DNA from: Podocnemis expansa
Taxonomy: Eukaryota > Chordata > Testudines > Podocnemididae
Reading direction: 5' to 3'
Assembly: GCA_007922195.1 (NCBI GenBank)
Contig: ML682125.1
Span: 1,695,020 to 1,759,019 of the forward strand
Length of the DNA: 64,000 nucleotides
Shown here: piece by piece, positions 1 to 11,475 of the stretch
Layout of the letters: the number at the start of each line of letters is the position of its first letter
Numbering within the stretch: position 1 is the stretch's first letter
Translations under genes and position numbers: made by a program
The notes under the pieces: model-generated
Seen by the model: only the letters and a program-made list of their open reading frames with translations
Told to the model about the DNA's origin: nothing
Database searches by the model: none

Positions 1-42
1 AGATGACCTCGTGGGGTCCCTTCCAACCCTATGATTCTATGA
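1..42 (+). repeat. CR1 LINE 3' end (cut by window start)
   Basis: The first bases read as the conserved CR1 3' tail: the 'gatgacctcgtggggtccc' block followed by 'ccaaccctatgattctatga'. The same tail ends the complete copies near 2100, 7970 and 10450. Only the last ~40 bp lie in the window. Confidence 0.8.
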
Positions 43-584
43 TAAGATGCGGTCAGGTCAGCAGAGGGGGACAGGTTAGCCACACAAGTTGCTGTGAAGA
101 AAACACCAAAACTTGCTGAGCTGCATGAGCATCTTAGAGGGAGCGTTGAGCTCCATGTGGCTGAGGCACATATGTCTTTTAATGGAACATTTTTGAGAAA
201 GGTCACTATTGTGGGCCTACCCCTTGTGGAATAGGTCCTGACGTGTTCTAGGGGTGGTGAATTGTTTAATGAATAAGATGTAAGTATACAGCTCTTTATC
301 TATTTGGATGGTCCCTGAATGGAAACTGGTGTTCCTCTAGAACATGGGTTGGCAACCTAAAAGATAAGAAGAACCAGTTTTAAAAGAACTAGTTTTAAAA
401 ACTCCTTCAATAACCAAGTGTTTTAAGAGCCACAATGGGTGCAGCCTCCTGGTGGGGAGAGCTGGAGCAGAGTGCCTACCATAGGGTCCCCTGCTGGGGA
501 GGGAGAGCCTGGAACCAGGAGCAGGCCCCTCACAGGTTTCCCTGATGGCAGGGGACTCCAGAACGAGGAGCTAGGCTAGGCAGT
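43..584. other. No gene seen; unassigned intergenic/intronic DNA
   Basis: No coding signal or splice-flanked exon was found. Near 346 the sequence 'gggttggcaacc' resembles the start of a hAT-like MITE (compare the TIR of the element at 41427), but no matching right end was found. Confidence 0.4.
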
Positions 585-995
585 TTGTTAGGATACCTTT
601 CTGGTGCTTCATTTTGGGCAGAATGTCAAGGTCTCTGGGGTTTAAGCCTTGTGCAGTGTGTGGGAAGGCTGTCCCACTTTAGCAACTCCCATGACAGTTT
701 GAAATGTCTAGAAGAAATGCTTCACAAGGATAAATACAAAATCTGCCAGGAAAGGGAGAATTGCCTCAAGGTCCTCCTAATGGAGGCAGAGCTAAGACCT
801 CCCTTGGAGCTGACTAGGTTAACTTCGGCACCAAACACCTTGTCAGTGTGTAGTATGCACTCAGCAGTGGCTCTGACACTGGCACCAAGCCTCCCTCAGC
901 AAAGTAGCTCATCTCCAAAGAGAAACATTGATAGGGACATAGTGACTGCCCCAAGGTACCAGAGACTCAGGTTGAGCTTGGCCATGGTGATATAA
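585..995 (+). pseudogene. Degenerate DIRS-type gag N-terminus
   Basis: This 136-codon open stretch contains a decayed version of the Cys/His cluster that begins gag in the better DIRS copies here. A 'HDSLKCLEE' segment matches the H-x3-C-x2-C-L-x-E core, and a following basic stretch leads to 'KVLLMEAELRP', which corresponds to the KLHMMEEALCP segment of the copy at 55136. The two leading cysteines appear shifted out of frame (C-x2-C is readable in another frame around 645-660). No other part of the element is adjacent; a CR1 follows at once. The assignment rests on motif order only. Confidence 0.5.
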
Positions 996-1065
996 GGTGA
1001 TCATGGCTTATTGCCCCCCATTTGGACTTCTCCTAAAAGAGACCCACCCCCAACTACTGGGAATG

Positions 1066-2045
1066 TAAGGTGGGTAGAGAACTGGCTAGATCAACGGTTT
1101 CAGCATGTAGGAATCAATGGTTCCATGTCTAGCTGGCAACCAGTCACTAGTGGTGTGCCCCAGGGGTCGGTCCTGGGGCCGGTTCTGTTCAACATTTTGA
1201 TCAATGATCTGGATGATGGAATAGACTGCATTCTCAGTAAGTTTGCGGATGACACCAAGCTGGGGGGACCAGTAGACACGTTGGAGGGCAAGGACAGGAT
1301 TCAGGGGGACCTAGATAAATTGGAACAGTGGGCCAGTAGAAATCTTATGAGGTTCAATAAGGACAAGTGTAAAATCCTGCACTTGGGACAGAAAAACCCC
1401 ATGCACTGCTACGGGCTAGGAAACATTCAGCTAAGTAGCAGCAGTGTAGAAAAGGATCTGGGGATCATGATGGATGGGAAGCTAGATATGAGTCAGCAGT
1501 GTGCTCTTGCTGCCAAAAAGGCCAATGGCATACTGGGCTGCATCAAAAGAAGTATTACTAGCAGATCAAGGGATGTGATCCTTCCCCTCTATTCTGCACT
1601 GGTGAGGCCACATCTAGAATACTGTATTCAGTTTTGCGCTCCCCACTACAAAAAGGACAGGGACATGTTAGAGAGAGTTCAGAGGAGGGCAACCAAAATG
1701 ATAAAAGAGCTAGAGCACAAGCCCTATGAGGAAAGACTGAAAGCATTAGGCTTATTTAGTCTGCAGAAGAGAAGATTGAGGGGGGATTTGATAGCAACCT
1801 TCAACTACTTGAAGGGATGCTCTAAGGAAGATGGAGCTCGACTGTTCTCAGTAGTAACGGAGGATAGAACGAGGAGCAATGGTCTCAAGTTGCGGTTAGG
1901 GCGGTCAAGGCTGGATATTAGGAAAAACTTTTTTACCAGGAGAGTGGTGAAGCCTTGGAATGAGCTGCCGAGGGAGGTGGTGAAATCTCCATCTTTGGAG
2001 GTGTTTAAGGCCCGGCTGGACAAAACCATGACTGGAATGGTTTAG
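1066..2045 (+). pseudogene. CR1 ORF2 fragment: reverse transcriptase C-terminal half
   Basis: The frame is open for about 325 codons. It shows the RT block '[15 protein letters not shown]' followed by the catalytic 'FADDTKLGG' (the FADD box of CR1/LINE RTs). The CR1 C-terminal region follows, with 'VRPHLEYC', '[10 protein letters not shown]', '[14 protein letters not shown]' and '[26 protein letters not shown]'. The endonuclease and N-terminal RT are missing because of 5' truncation, so no active protein is expected. The frame is open upstream to 1011, but those codons are not CR1. Confidence 0.9.
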
Positions 2046-2128
2046 TGGGAGTGGTCCTGCCTCTGGCAGGGGGTTGGACTAGATGACCTATGAGGTCCCT
2101 TCCAACCCTATGATTCTATGATTCTATA
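1066..2128 (+). mobile_element. CR1 LINE, 5'-truncated, 3'-complete
   Basis: This is a 5'-truncated CR1 non-LTR retrotransposon ending in the typical CR1 tail ('ccaaccctatgattctatg' plus an extra repeat unit). The RT domain is preserved from its middle onwards. The copy looks young: its reading frame is unbroken and its product is nearly the same as that of the inverted copy at 62271-63485. Confidence 0.92.
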
Positions 2129-2400
2129 AGTCTTGTGCTCTAGCCCATTGATCATTTTTGTTGCCCTCCACTGGATTCTTTCTAATTTGTCCAAATTTGT
2201 CTAATTTGTCTAATTTGTAGTGGGGAGTCCAAAACTGGACACTATTCCAGATACAGCCTCACCAGTGCTGAATAGAGGGGAACAATCACATCCCTCGATC
2301 TGCTGCCAACACTTCTACTGATGCAGCCCTGTACGCCATTGGCCTTTTTGGCCTACAAGAGCACACTTTTGATTCACATCCAGCCTTTCTGCCCAAGGTA
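2129..2400 (-). mobile_element. CR1 LINE fragment, reverse orientation
   Basis: The complement of the CR1 C-terminal ORF2 region ('ttgttgccctccactggattc', 'cagcctcaccagtgctgaatagagggg') starts directly after the tail of the preceding CR1, giving a tail-to-tail pair. Around 2180-2218 a short direct repeat of 'gtctaattt' units has expanded inside the element. Confidence 0.85.
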
Positions 2401-2464
2401 GTGTCACAGTTCCACCATAACCACGATATTTTTCTTCCCTGTTTTCTTTCCAAAACCATATTAA

Positions 2465-4127
2465 ATTATAGAATCATAGGGTTAGAAGGGATCTCAAGAG
2501 GTCATCTATTCCAACCCCCTGCGAACAAACAGGACCACTCTCACTCAGTCATCCCAGCCAGAGTTTTGTCTAACTGAGCCTTAAATATCTTCCCACCACC
2601 TCCCTAGGTAACCCATTCCATTGCTTCGCTACCCTCCTAGTAAGAAAGTTTTTCCTAATATCCAGCCTTAACCTCCCCAGCTGTAACTTGAAACCATTGC
2701 TTCTTGTTCTGTCCTCTGTTATGTTAAAGAAAACGGATTAATCAAGTGTTGTCAGGTCCAACAAGGCATCTTTTTTATTCAAGCATATGTAGGGAGAGAC
2801 CACTAAGTGACAGAAATTCTCTCTGGTTAATAGCTCTACTTACAAACAAGTTTTAACAATATTTATAGAAATCATAGGGTGTTCAACATAGCATACTTCC
2901 CCTTTTCTCCCTAGCCAATGGAAAATTACAGAGTTAGCTAAGATATTACAAAGGCAGGATTCAGAGTCAAGTTATCGTTTGGAACATTCTTAGCTTGTTA
3001 ACAAGAGACAGTCAGCTTTTCTCAGACTATTTCATTTTTATCTTACACTCCCCATTTTTTCACAGACATTCTGTGATTAAGCAAGTTTGAGGCCTTACAG
3101 GCCTCTTCCACAGTTACTATGGAGAACAGCCAAGGTCCCTTCTCCTTGGAGCACCCCTTCAAGTAGTTGACGGTTGCGCTCAAATCCCCCCTCAGTCTTC
3201 TCTTCTGCAGGCTAAATAAGCCTAGTTCCCTCAGTCTCTCCTCATATGTCATGTGCCCCAGCCCTCTAATAATTTTTCTTGCCCTCCACTGGACTCTTTC
3301 TAATTTGTCAACATCCTTTTTGTAGTGGGGTGCCCAAAACTGGACATAGTATTCCAGATGTAGCCTCACCAATGCCAAATAGAGGGGAACAATCACATCT
3401 ACTGATGTGCTGCCAACACTTCTGCTGATGCAGCCCAGTATGCCATTGGCATTTTTGGCAACAAGAGCACACTGTTGACTCATATCCAGCTCCCCATCCA
3501 CCATAACTGCCAAGTCCTTTTCTGCAGTGCTGCTACTTATCTGATCACTCTCCAGCCTGTAGCAGTGCATGGGTTTTTCCACCCTAAGTGCCAGACTTTG
3601 CCCTTGTCCTTGTTGAACCTCATGAGATTTCTATTGGCCCACTGCTCCAATTTGTATAGGTCTCCCTGAATCCTGTCTGTGCCCTCCAAAGTGTCTACAG
3701 TTCCCCCAGCTTGGTGTCATCTGCAAACTTACTGGATGTGCAATCTATTCCATCATCCAGCTCACTAATGAAGATGTTGAACAGAACCGGCCCCAGGACC
3801 GACCCCTGGGGCACACCACTCATTACTGGTTGCCAAGTAGACATTGAGCCATTGATTGCTACTCACTGAAACCAGTGATCTAGGCAGTTTTCTATCCACC
3901 TTACAGTCCACACATCCAACCCATACTTCCTTAACTTGCCAACAAGAATGCTGTGGGAAACCATATCAAAAGCCTTGCTAATGTCAAGGTATGTCACATC
4001 AGTGGCTCTTCCCGCATCCACAAAGCCAGCCATCTCATCATAGAAGGCAATTAGGTTGCTCAGGCACAATTTGCCTTTGGTGAATCCATGCTGACTGCTC
4101 CTGATTAGGACCAGAAGTGGCACACCC
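2465..4127 (-). mobile_element. CR1 LINE (-), interrupted by a solo LTR
   Basis: Reading on the - strand, this copy has the 3' tail at about 2465, the ORF2 C-terminal region, and the RT core including the complement of 'SGVPQGS' near 3800 and of the 'DVTYLDISKAFDMVSH' block near 4000. The 5' end is at about 4125. The element is split at 2721/3113 by an LTR. Joined across that insertion it follows the CR1 consensus, but stop codons and indels break the frame. Confidence 0.88.
2722..3112 (-). mobile_element. Solo LTR inserted in CR1 with 4-bp target duplication
   Basis: This 391-bp block starts TG and ends CA. It is flanked by the direct repeat GTTA (2718-2721 and 3113-3116), and removing it restores CR1 continuity. 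On the - strand an AATAAA lies about 45 bp from the end (complement of 'tttttatt' near 2775), so the LTR points to the - strand. TG...CA ends with a 4-bp duplication are typical of gammaretrovirus-like LTRs. No internal retroviral sequence is present. Confidence 0.75.
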
Positions 4128-4855
4128 TCAACATGAGGTAGGCTCTAGCATCCTACATCAACCATATGAGACCATTCTGCAGAGCTGCATAGATATTCAT
4201 TGTGGTGGCTGACAGAATGAAAGGTCTATCAGTATCCATGCAGCACATCTCTTCAAGGATCACCATGTGTATCAAGCACTGTTATGAACAGACAAAGATT
4301 CCACTCTTGTGCTCCATGACAACACATTCGACCAGGGTGTAAGCCTCCTCAAAGGACTTCTTGACACAGGTCCTGTTACTAGACATCTGCCGAGCCACCA
4401 TCTGATTCCTGGAGCATACCTTTACCGAATACTACACCACTGTCCAATAAGCCAGGGATAATGCAGTGTTTGGGAGAGTGGTGCTACAATTTACCCAGTG
4501 ATAACTGTTCCTACCATCCAAGGTAAAGCATGTGATTCACAAATATTAGAATGGATATGAGCCAGCACTCAAAGAAAAGACAGTTGCTTACTTGTAACTG
4601 TCATTCTTCGAGATATGTTGCTCATATCCATTCCACACTTGCCTACCACCCCTGCTTTTGAAGTTAGCAGAAAGAATGGACAGAACGGGTGCAGGACTGG
4701 TGGCACCTGCTATACTGTGGCATGAGCGCAGGGCTCCAGGGGGCTCCTAAACTAACCTTATAGCTACTGCTATGGGGAAGAAAGTTCTGATAACCTTGCA
4801 CGCAGGCATGCACACACTTGTATTAAAATGGACATGAGCAAGACACCTCGAAGAA
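4128..4855 (+). pseudogene. DIRS-B: 3' end of a DIRS-type element, degenerate tyrosine recombinase plus terminal repeats
   Basis: From about 4140 the + strand reads like the C-terminal tyrosine recombinase of the DIRS copy at 54771. Equivalents of 'WIKDCIRECY' (around 4265) and of the H-x2-R box (around 4322) are present, as is 'DICRAT' (around 4385), with several stops. After it (4540-4640) comes the layout 'ggatatgagccagcactcaaagaa' ... 'cttacttgtaactg' ... 'ttcttcgagatatg', which matches the internal complementary region of the other copies. A right inverted terminal repeat runs to about 4855. The terminal sequence (a 'gctcatatccattcca' type) differs from the other copies, so this is a separate subfamily. 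Confidence 0.72.
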
Positions 4856-4862
4856 ATTTCCA

Positions 4863-5050
4863 GATGAGTAGCTGTGTTAATCTGTGTACAGCAAAAACAA
4901 TGAAAGTCCTGTGGCACCTTATAGACTAACAGATTTCTTCAGGCATAAGCTTTTGTGGGCTCCAACCCGCTTCATCAGATATGTGAGTTGGAGCCCATGA
5001 ACGTTTATGCCTGAAGAAATCTGTTAGTGTATAAGGTGCCAAAGGACATC
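4863..5050. repeat. Foldback dispersed repeat (GTGTTAGTCT / GGCACCTTA family)
   Basis: An inverted repeat: the first arm reads 'gtcctgtggcaccttatag' ... 'acagatttcttcaggcata', and its complement follows from about 4990. The family recurs near 11476, 19305, 45010 and 48900. It looks like a short non-autonomous element; whether it is a SINE or a MITE is not settled from this copy. Confidence 0.6.
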
Positions 5051-5124
5051 TTGAAGAACAACTGCTATAGTTAAGCAACCATCTTTTACTGTCCAGGGCG
5101 AGCAACCTTCTTGTACATGAACAG

Positions 5125-5250
5125 CTAAAACACTATGTGCAGTTTTGGTCATCCCATCTCATAAAAAATGATATATTAGAACTGGGAAAAGTACAGAGAA
5201 GGGTAAAAAAAAGGGTAAGGGGCATGGAACTGCTTCCATAGGAGACGAAA
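5125..5250 (+). repeat. Old L3/CR1-like LINE fragment
   Basis: 'actatgtgcagttttggtca' followed by 'gggaaaagtacagagaagggt' resembles the 'cagttttggtc ... cagagaagggcaac' region conserved in CR1/L3 ORF2. It is short and diverged. Confidence 0.45.
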
Positions 5251-5283
5251 TTAAAAACTCATAGATTAGGGTTGGATAGTGTT

Positions 5284-5698
5284 TGTGCTCCAGCCCCCTA
5301 ATCATTTTTGTTGCCCTCTTCTGGACTCTTTCCAATTTGTCCACACCTTTTCTGTAGAGGGGGCCCCCAATACTGAACACAATATTCTAAATGAGGCCTC
5401 AGCTGGACTGAATAGAGGGGAATAATCACTTCCCTTAATCTGACAGTGCTCCTACTATTGCAGCCCAAGATGCTGTTAACTGCCTTGGCAGTAGGGGCAC
5501 ACTGTTCACTCATATTGAGCTTCTCATCCACTGTAACCCCCAGGTCCTCTTCTGCTGAAACTTCTGCCTAGCCTGTCAGTCCCCATTCTGTAGCAGGGCA
5601 TGGGGTTCTTCCATCCTAAGTGGAAGATTCTGCACTTTTCCTTGTTGAGCCTTCTCAGATTCCTTTTGGCACAATCCTTTAATTTGTCTAAGTCACTC
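5284..5698 (-). mobile_element. CR1 LINE fragment (-)
   Basis: This is the complement of CR1 ORF2 from the 'CAPTAKAVNSILGC' region through 'LDKLKDCAKRNLRRLNKEKC'. It abuts a long CR1 on the + strand at about 5698. Its content duplicates part of that copy (7130-7560), so the pair are two insertions rather than one insertion with a 5' inversion. Confidence 0.85.
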
Positions 5699-7985
5699 TG
5701 TGACCTGCTGCTCACAAACAGAGAAGAATTGGTCAGGGAAGTCAAAGTAAATGGCAGCCTGGGCAGCAGTGACCATGAGATGGTAGAGTTCAGAATCCTG
5801 ATCAAAGGAAGAAAGCAAAGAAGCAAAACGCAAACCCTGGACTTCAGAAAAGCAGATTTTGTCTCCCTCAGGGAACTGACAGGCAGGATTCCCTGGGAGG
5901 CTGATCTGAAGGAGAAAGGAGTCCAAGAGAGGTGGCTGTATTTTAAAGAAACCCTGCTAAAAGCACAAGAATACCATACCAATGTGCAGAAAGAACAGCA
6001 AATGTGGAAGATGCCCAGCATGGTTTAGCAGAGAACTCTGCAGTGAGCTGAAACATAGAAGGGAAGCTTATAAGAAGTGGAAGCTTGGATAGATGACTGG
6101 GGAAACAAATATATTGGTCAGGATGGCAGGGATAAAATCAGAAAGGCCAAAGGGCAATTGGAGTTGAAACTAGCAAGGGATGTGAAGCATAACAGGAAGG
6201 GGTTCTACAAGTATGTCAGCAACAAAAAGAAGATCAGGGATGGTGTAGGTCCCTTACTGAATAGGACAGGCATTCTCATGCTGGAGAATGTGGAAAAGGC
6301 TGAAGCACTCAGTGCTTTTCTTACTTCCGTCTTTGCAAGCAGGGTCAGCTCCCAGGCTATTACACTGGGTACGGCAGATTGGAGCGAAGAAGAGGGCCCT
6401 TGGTGATGGAAGGTCAGGTGAGGGACTACTTGAAGTTAGAGGTGCACAAGTCTATGGGGCCAGATGAACTGCATCTGAGGGTGCTGAGGGAGTTGGCTGA
6501 TGTGATTGCAGAGCCATTTGTTGTTATCTCTGAAAACTTGTGGCAAATGGGGGAGGTGCCAGAGGATTGGAAGAAGGCCAATATATTACCTATCTTCAAG
6601 AAAGGGAAAAAGGAGGATCCAGGGAAGTACAGACCTGTCGGCCTCCCCTCAATCCCTGGAAAAATCATGGAGCAGGTCCTCAAAGAATCCATTCTGAAAC
6701 ACTTGGAGGAAAATAGAGTGATCAGGAGCAGTCAACATGGATTCACCAATGGCAAATAATGCCTGACCAACCTCATTGCCTTCTATGATGAGATGACTGG
6801 ATTTGTGGATGCAGGAATAGCTGTTGACATGATATACCTCGACTTTAGCAGAGCTTTTGTTATGGTTTCCCACAGCATTCTCATCAGCAAGTTAAGGAAG
6901 TATGGGTTGGATGTGCAGATCATAAGGTGGATAGAAAACTGGCTAGATCAACAGGCTCAGCAAGTAGGGATCAATGGCTCATTGTCTACTTGGCAACCAG
7001 TAATGAGTGGAGTGCCCCAGGGGTCGGTGCTGGGTCTGGGTCTGTTCAACATCTTCGTTAACAATCTTAGTGATAGGATAGATTGCCTGCTCAGTAAGTA
7101 GGCAGATGACACCAAGGTGGGAGGAATGGTAAGCATGCTGGAGGGCACAGACAGGGTTCAGGGAGACTTAGACAAATTGAAGCAGTGGGCCAGAAGAAAT
7201 CTCATGCGGTTGAACAAGGAGAAGTGCAAAGTCCTGCACTTAGGATGGAAAAACCCCTTGTACTGCTATAGGTTGGGGAGTGATTGGCTAAGCAGCAGCT
7301 CTGTAGAAAACGACCTTGGGGTTATGATGGATGGGGAGCTGGGTATGAGTCAACAATGCGCTCTTGTAGGCAAAAAGGCTAATGACATATTCGGCTGTAT
7401 CAGTAGGAGCATTGCCAGCAGATCGAAGGATATGAATGTTCCCCTCTTTTTGGCACTGGTGAGGCCACTTCTGAAATACTGTGTCCAGTTTTGGGTTACA
7501 CACTACAAAAAGATGTGGGCAAACTAGAAAAAGTCCAACAGAGGGCAACAAAAATGATTAGGGGGCTGGGGCACATGACATATGAGGAGAGACTGAGGGA
7601 ACTAGGCTTATTTAGCCTGCAGAAGAGAAGACTGGGGTGGGGGATTTGATAGCAACCGTCAACTACTTAAAGGGGTGCCCCAGAGAGGAGGTAGCTCGGC
7701 TGTTCTCAGTAGTAACAGAAGACAGAACAAGGAGCCATGGTTTCAAGTAGCAGCCGGGGGTGTTGAGGTTGGATATTAGGAAAAACTCTCACTAGGAGAG
7801 TGGTGAAGCATTGGAATGGGTTCCCTAGGGAAGTGGTGGAATCTCCAGCTTTGGAGATAGTTAAGGTCCGGTTAGACAGTACCCTGGCTGGGATGATTTA
7901 GTGGGGGTTTTCCTGCTTTTAGCAGGGATTTAGACTAGATAACCAAATGAGGTCCCTTCTAACCCTATGATTCTATGATTCTATC
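5699..7985 (+). mobile_element. CR1 LINE, longest copy in the window (endonuclease C-terminus to 3' tail)
   Basis: The + strand holds, in order, the end of the endonuclease domain ('SLGSSDHEMVEF' near 5760), the RT N-terminal region ('SMGPDELHLRVLRELADV' near 6450; 'PIFKKGKKEDPGKYRPVGL' near 6600), the 'QHGFTNGK' block, the 'IYLDFSRAF' block near 6835, and '[10 protein letters not shown]' near 7007. A decayed catalytic box follows, with an in-frame TAG at about 7099 just before 'ADDTK'. The C-terminal region and the tail with 'ccctatgattctatgattct' complete it. The frame is broken at about 6028, 6406, 6757, 7101 and 7527, so the copy is dead. Confidence 0.9.
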
Positions 7986-9301
7986 CAGGGCCAAATTAAT
8001 GCAGGGCTTTAGAGGCTGCAGTTCTGGGCTAACGAGGGAGCCCTCACAAAAATCGAGCCCTGGCTGACCACTGCCTGCTTCCAGGGAGGCACTACTTGGA
8101 GGCAGAGGTGGCCTTAGGTTATCTGGTGCCCTAGACAAAGGCCTGTTGCCCTGGTTCCCCGCTGGGGCCATGAAAATACCCCCACTTCCTCCACTGGGGC
8201 CCCAACACCCCCCTACACCGTGGCCCTGGCTCTCTGCTGCCAGCTTTGGGCCCCAACTCATGGCCCTGGCTCTACTCCTCCTCCACTGCCCCCTTCCAGG
8301 TGGTCTGCTGACTGCCTCAGATGCGGCTTTTGGGGTAGGTGAAGAAGGTGACCGCCTGTGCTGTCCATTGGGACCCATTACTGCTTGAGGCCCCAGGCAG
8401 GTGACTGCTTCACCTATCCCAAAAGCCACTTCTGTTTGGAGGGAATGTAGGATAGATCTTCCTACCTCCTCCTTCATGTAGTGTGGCTGATCTTAGCTGA
8501 ACTGACTGTGATTTACTTCCCTTTGTTTGCAGGGTGGTGGGTGCAGCTCCCATCTCAACTATGGGGAGCCAGAGATGCAGGGGGGTTGCAAAGGGGTGGG
8601 GTTGGGCTGAACCAGAGAGGAGAACAGATGTGAGGGGCCAAAGGAGTAAAGTGTGATGAAGGGGGCAAGACAGGATGGAATCAGGGGAGAGGTTAATGGA
8701 TGAGGCATTACAGGAAAATAGGGACAGAGAGGTTAGGGGGTAGGGGAAGGAGACTGGAGCAGAGGCAGATGTCAGTGGGGCGTACGCTATGAGAGAAGGA
8801 GAGAAGAGGCTAGAGGGAGAATGTGAGAGCAGGAGTCTTGCTACCCAGGCTGTCATAGCTCACGGGCAGCCAGGGTCTTCTCTGACCCCGACCTAGCTTA
8901 AGGATAGAGATATGGAGAATCTGTTACAGCTGCAATGCTGCCCCCACAGCAGGGGGAGAGTGGAATGTGGGCCTACAGACTCTTTCCAACCCAGAGGGTG
9001 CTATTGATGACAGGGAGGGAGAGGGGGAGAAAGGGTCACCAGGCTCACACATCTCTCCTACAGTGTGATGCTGCTGATGGTGGGGAGTGTTCCTGGGTAA
9101 GTATGGCCCCATGAGCAGGAGCGCCCCTGGCCTGGACAAAGACCCAGGGCTTGGGTGCTGGGATCCATGGCTTGAGCCCTGTAAGCCCAGCGCCAGCGAC
9201 ACCTCTACCCATGGGGTGCCATATCCGCCACTCTTCCTCCCCCAGTCTGGCCCCACAAGATTATATAGCCCTGAACCCACAAGGGCTTTAATCTGGCCCT
9301 G
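7986..9301. mobile_element. hAT-like non-autonomous element inserted at a CR1 tail
   Basis: The left end CAGGGCCAAATTAATGC and the right end GGGCTTTAATCTGGCCCTG are imperfect inverted repeats. Flanks 'attctatc' (7978-7985) and 'atcctatt' (9302-9309) match at 6 of 8 positions, as expected of an old hAT 8-bp duplication. The interior is GC-rich with no transposase. Long open frames inside (such as 7965-8477 on the - strand) are composition artefacts. Confidence 0.65.
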
Positions 9302-9345
9302 ATCCTATTGCAGTCCTCCAGTGTGTCTACCGCTCCCCTAAGCTT

Positions 9346-10460
9346 GTGATATGGCTTCCCACAGCATTCTTGTCAGCAAGTTAAAGAAGTGTGGGTTGGA
9401 TGAATGAACTGTAAAGAGGATAGAAAGCTGGCTAGTTCACCGGGCTCAGCGGATAGAGCTCAATGGCTCAGTGTCTGGTTAGCAACCGGTAACAAGTGCT
9501 CCAGGGGTCGGTGCTGGGGCTGGTTCTGTTCAACATCTTCATTAATGATCTAGATGATGGAATAGATTGAACACTCAGTAGGTTTGCGGGTGACACCAAA
9601 CTGGGAGGAATGGTAAATATGTTGGAGGGTAGGGATAGTGTTCAGGGAGACCTAGACAAATTGGAGCATTGGGCCAAACATAATCTCATGAGGTTCAACA
9701 AGGACAAGGGCAAAGTCCTGCACTTAGGATGGAAAAATCCCATGTATTACTACACGTAGGGACATATTGGCTAAGTAGCAGCTCTGTAGAAAAGGATCTG
9801 GGGGTTATGGTGGACAGGAAGCTGGATATGAGTCAACAGTGTGCCCTTGTTGTCAACAAGGCCAATGGCATATTGGGCTTCATCAGTAGGAGTGTTGCCA
9901 GCAGATCAAGAGAAGTGATTATTCCCCTCTATTTGGCTCTGGTGAGGCCCCATCTGGCATAGTGTGTCCACTTTTGGGCTCTCCACTACAGAAAAGATGT
10001 TGACAAATTAGAAAGAGTCCAGCAAAGGGCAACAAAAATGATTAGGGGCTTGGGGCACATGATTTATGAGGCATGGCTGAAGGAACTAGGCTTATTTAGC
10101 TTGCAGAAGAGAAGACTGAGGTGGGATTTGGTAGCAACCCTCAACTACTTGAAGGGATGCTCCAAAGATGAGGGAGCTTGACTGTTCTCAGTAGTAAGAG
10201 AGGACAGAACAAGGAGCAATGGATTCAGGTTGCAGCTGGAGAGGTCTAGGTTGGACATTAGGAAAATCTTTCTTACTAGGAGAGTGGTGAAGCACTGGGG
10301 TTGCCTAAGGAGGTGGTGGAATCTCCATCTTTGGAAACTTTTAAGACGCAGTTGGACAAAACCCTGGCTGGGATGATTTAGTGGGACTAGTCCTCCTTTT
10401 AGCAGGGGTTTGGACTAGATGATCTCATGAGGTCCCCTCCAACCCTAATATTCTGTGATT
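9346..10460 (+). mobile_element. CR1 LINE (+) inserted into an older CR1
   Basis: It begins at 'atatggcttcccacagcatt' (the RT 'MVSHSIL' block) and runs to the CR1 tail near 10450. It has many stops and indels; the catalytic box region reads 'RFAGDTK', with the first Asp of FADD replaced by Gly. The flanking direct repeat 'ctaagctt' (9338-9345 and 10461-10468) suggests an 8-bp target duplication. Confidence 0.85.
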
Positions 10461-10555
10461 CTAAGCTTTGTGACATCTGCAGACTTGCTGGGGGTGTAAT
10501 CTTCCTCATTCTCCAGATCATTAATAAAGTTGTTGAATAAAACTGATCATAGCAC

Positions 10556-11372
10556 CAGGGGCATCGCTGGGGTGGGGAGGGACCCGGGCCATGGGCCAAG
10601 CCCCTGGCCCCAGAGGGCAGGCCCTACCCCCAGCCAGAAGGCCACGCCCCCTGGTCAGGGATAGGGCCAGGGGGATGCCATGCTGCTGCTGGCAGCTAGG
10701 CCGCGGTGCAGCGCCGCGCAGCCTAGCCCGGCCCGGCCCAGCCAGGTCCTAAGCGGCCGCTGGAGGCCGGGCCCGCGGCCACAGTCCCGGATCCTCAGCG
10801 GGGGATGGGGCTGCCGCGGGTGGCCAGCCGGGCCCCGGATCCCCGGCCAGGGACAGGGCCACTGTGGCCACTGGCAGCCAGCCGGACCCTGGATCCCCGG
10901 CTGGGCATCCGAGGCCTGACCGCCAGTGGCTGCAGTGACCCCATCCCCAGCTGGGGATCCAGGGCCCAGCCGGCTGCCCACAGCTGCGGCGGCCCCGTCC
11001 TCCACTGGGGATCCGGTGCCTGGCTGCCAGTGGCCGCAGCCGCTGCAGCCCTGGCCCTGGCCTGGGATCCGGGGCTGCGGCCGCGGGCCCGGCCTCCAGT
11101 GGCCGCTTCTGGCTGGGCCGGGCCACGCCGCACCGCGACCTAGCTGCTGGAGGCAGTGCGGCCTCCCCCTGGCCCTATCCCTGGCCAGGGGGCGGGGCCT
11201 GCTGGGCGGCCAGCTAGGCCCCGGATTCCTGGTCTTAGATGCGGCCGCCGAGGCCACAGCCCGCTGGGGATCGGGCCCCGGATTCCTGGCCCGATTGGGC
11301 CGGAGATCCGGGGCACTGGTGTTGGGACCTGGGGCACGTGCCCTGGGGTGCCCAACGCCAGCGATGCCATTA
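10556..11372. mobile_element. GC-rich hAT-like MITE (CAGGGGCATCGCTGG family)
   Basis: The inverted ends are 'ggggcatcgctgg' and 'ccagcgatgcc'. Flanks 'catagcac' (10548-10555) and 'cctagcac' (11373-11380) match at 7 of 8 positions. The interior is very GC-rich with short 'ggggatccggggc'-like repeats, which leave several frames open by chance. A relative lies at 47061-47468. No transposase is present. Confidence 0.7.
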
Positions 11373-11475
11373 CCTAGCACCAACCCCTGAGGCAATCCAC
11401 TTGTTACCAGCACTGACTGGACACTAAGCCACTGTTCTCTACCTTTTGACCGCAGTGATCTAGCCAGGTTTCTAT

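Noticed and set aside
2180..2218. Tandem 'gtctaattt' units as a CRISPR-like or regulatory array
   Set aside because: Only three imperfect units within a CR1; local slippage is sufficient.
5284..7985. A single CR1 insertion with 5' inversion (twin priming)
   Set aside because: The inverted part repeats sequence also present in the + part (7130-7560), so these are two insertions.
10655..11413. Long GC-rich open frames on both strands as protein genes
   Set aside because: They lie inside a MITE with inverted ends and an 8-bp flank, have collagen-like composition on both strands, and no splice or start context.
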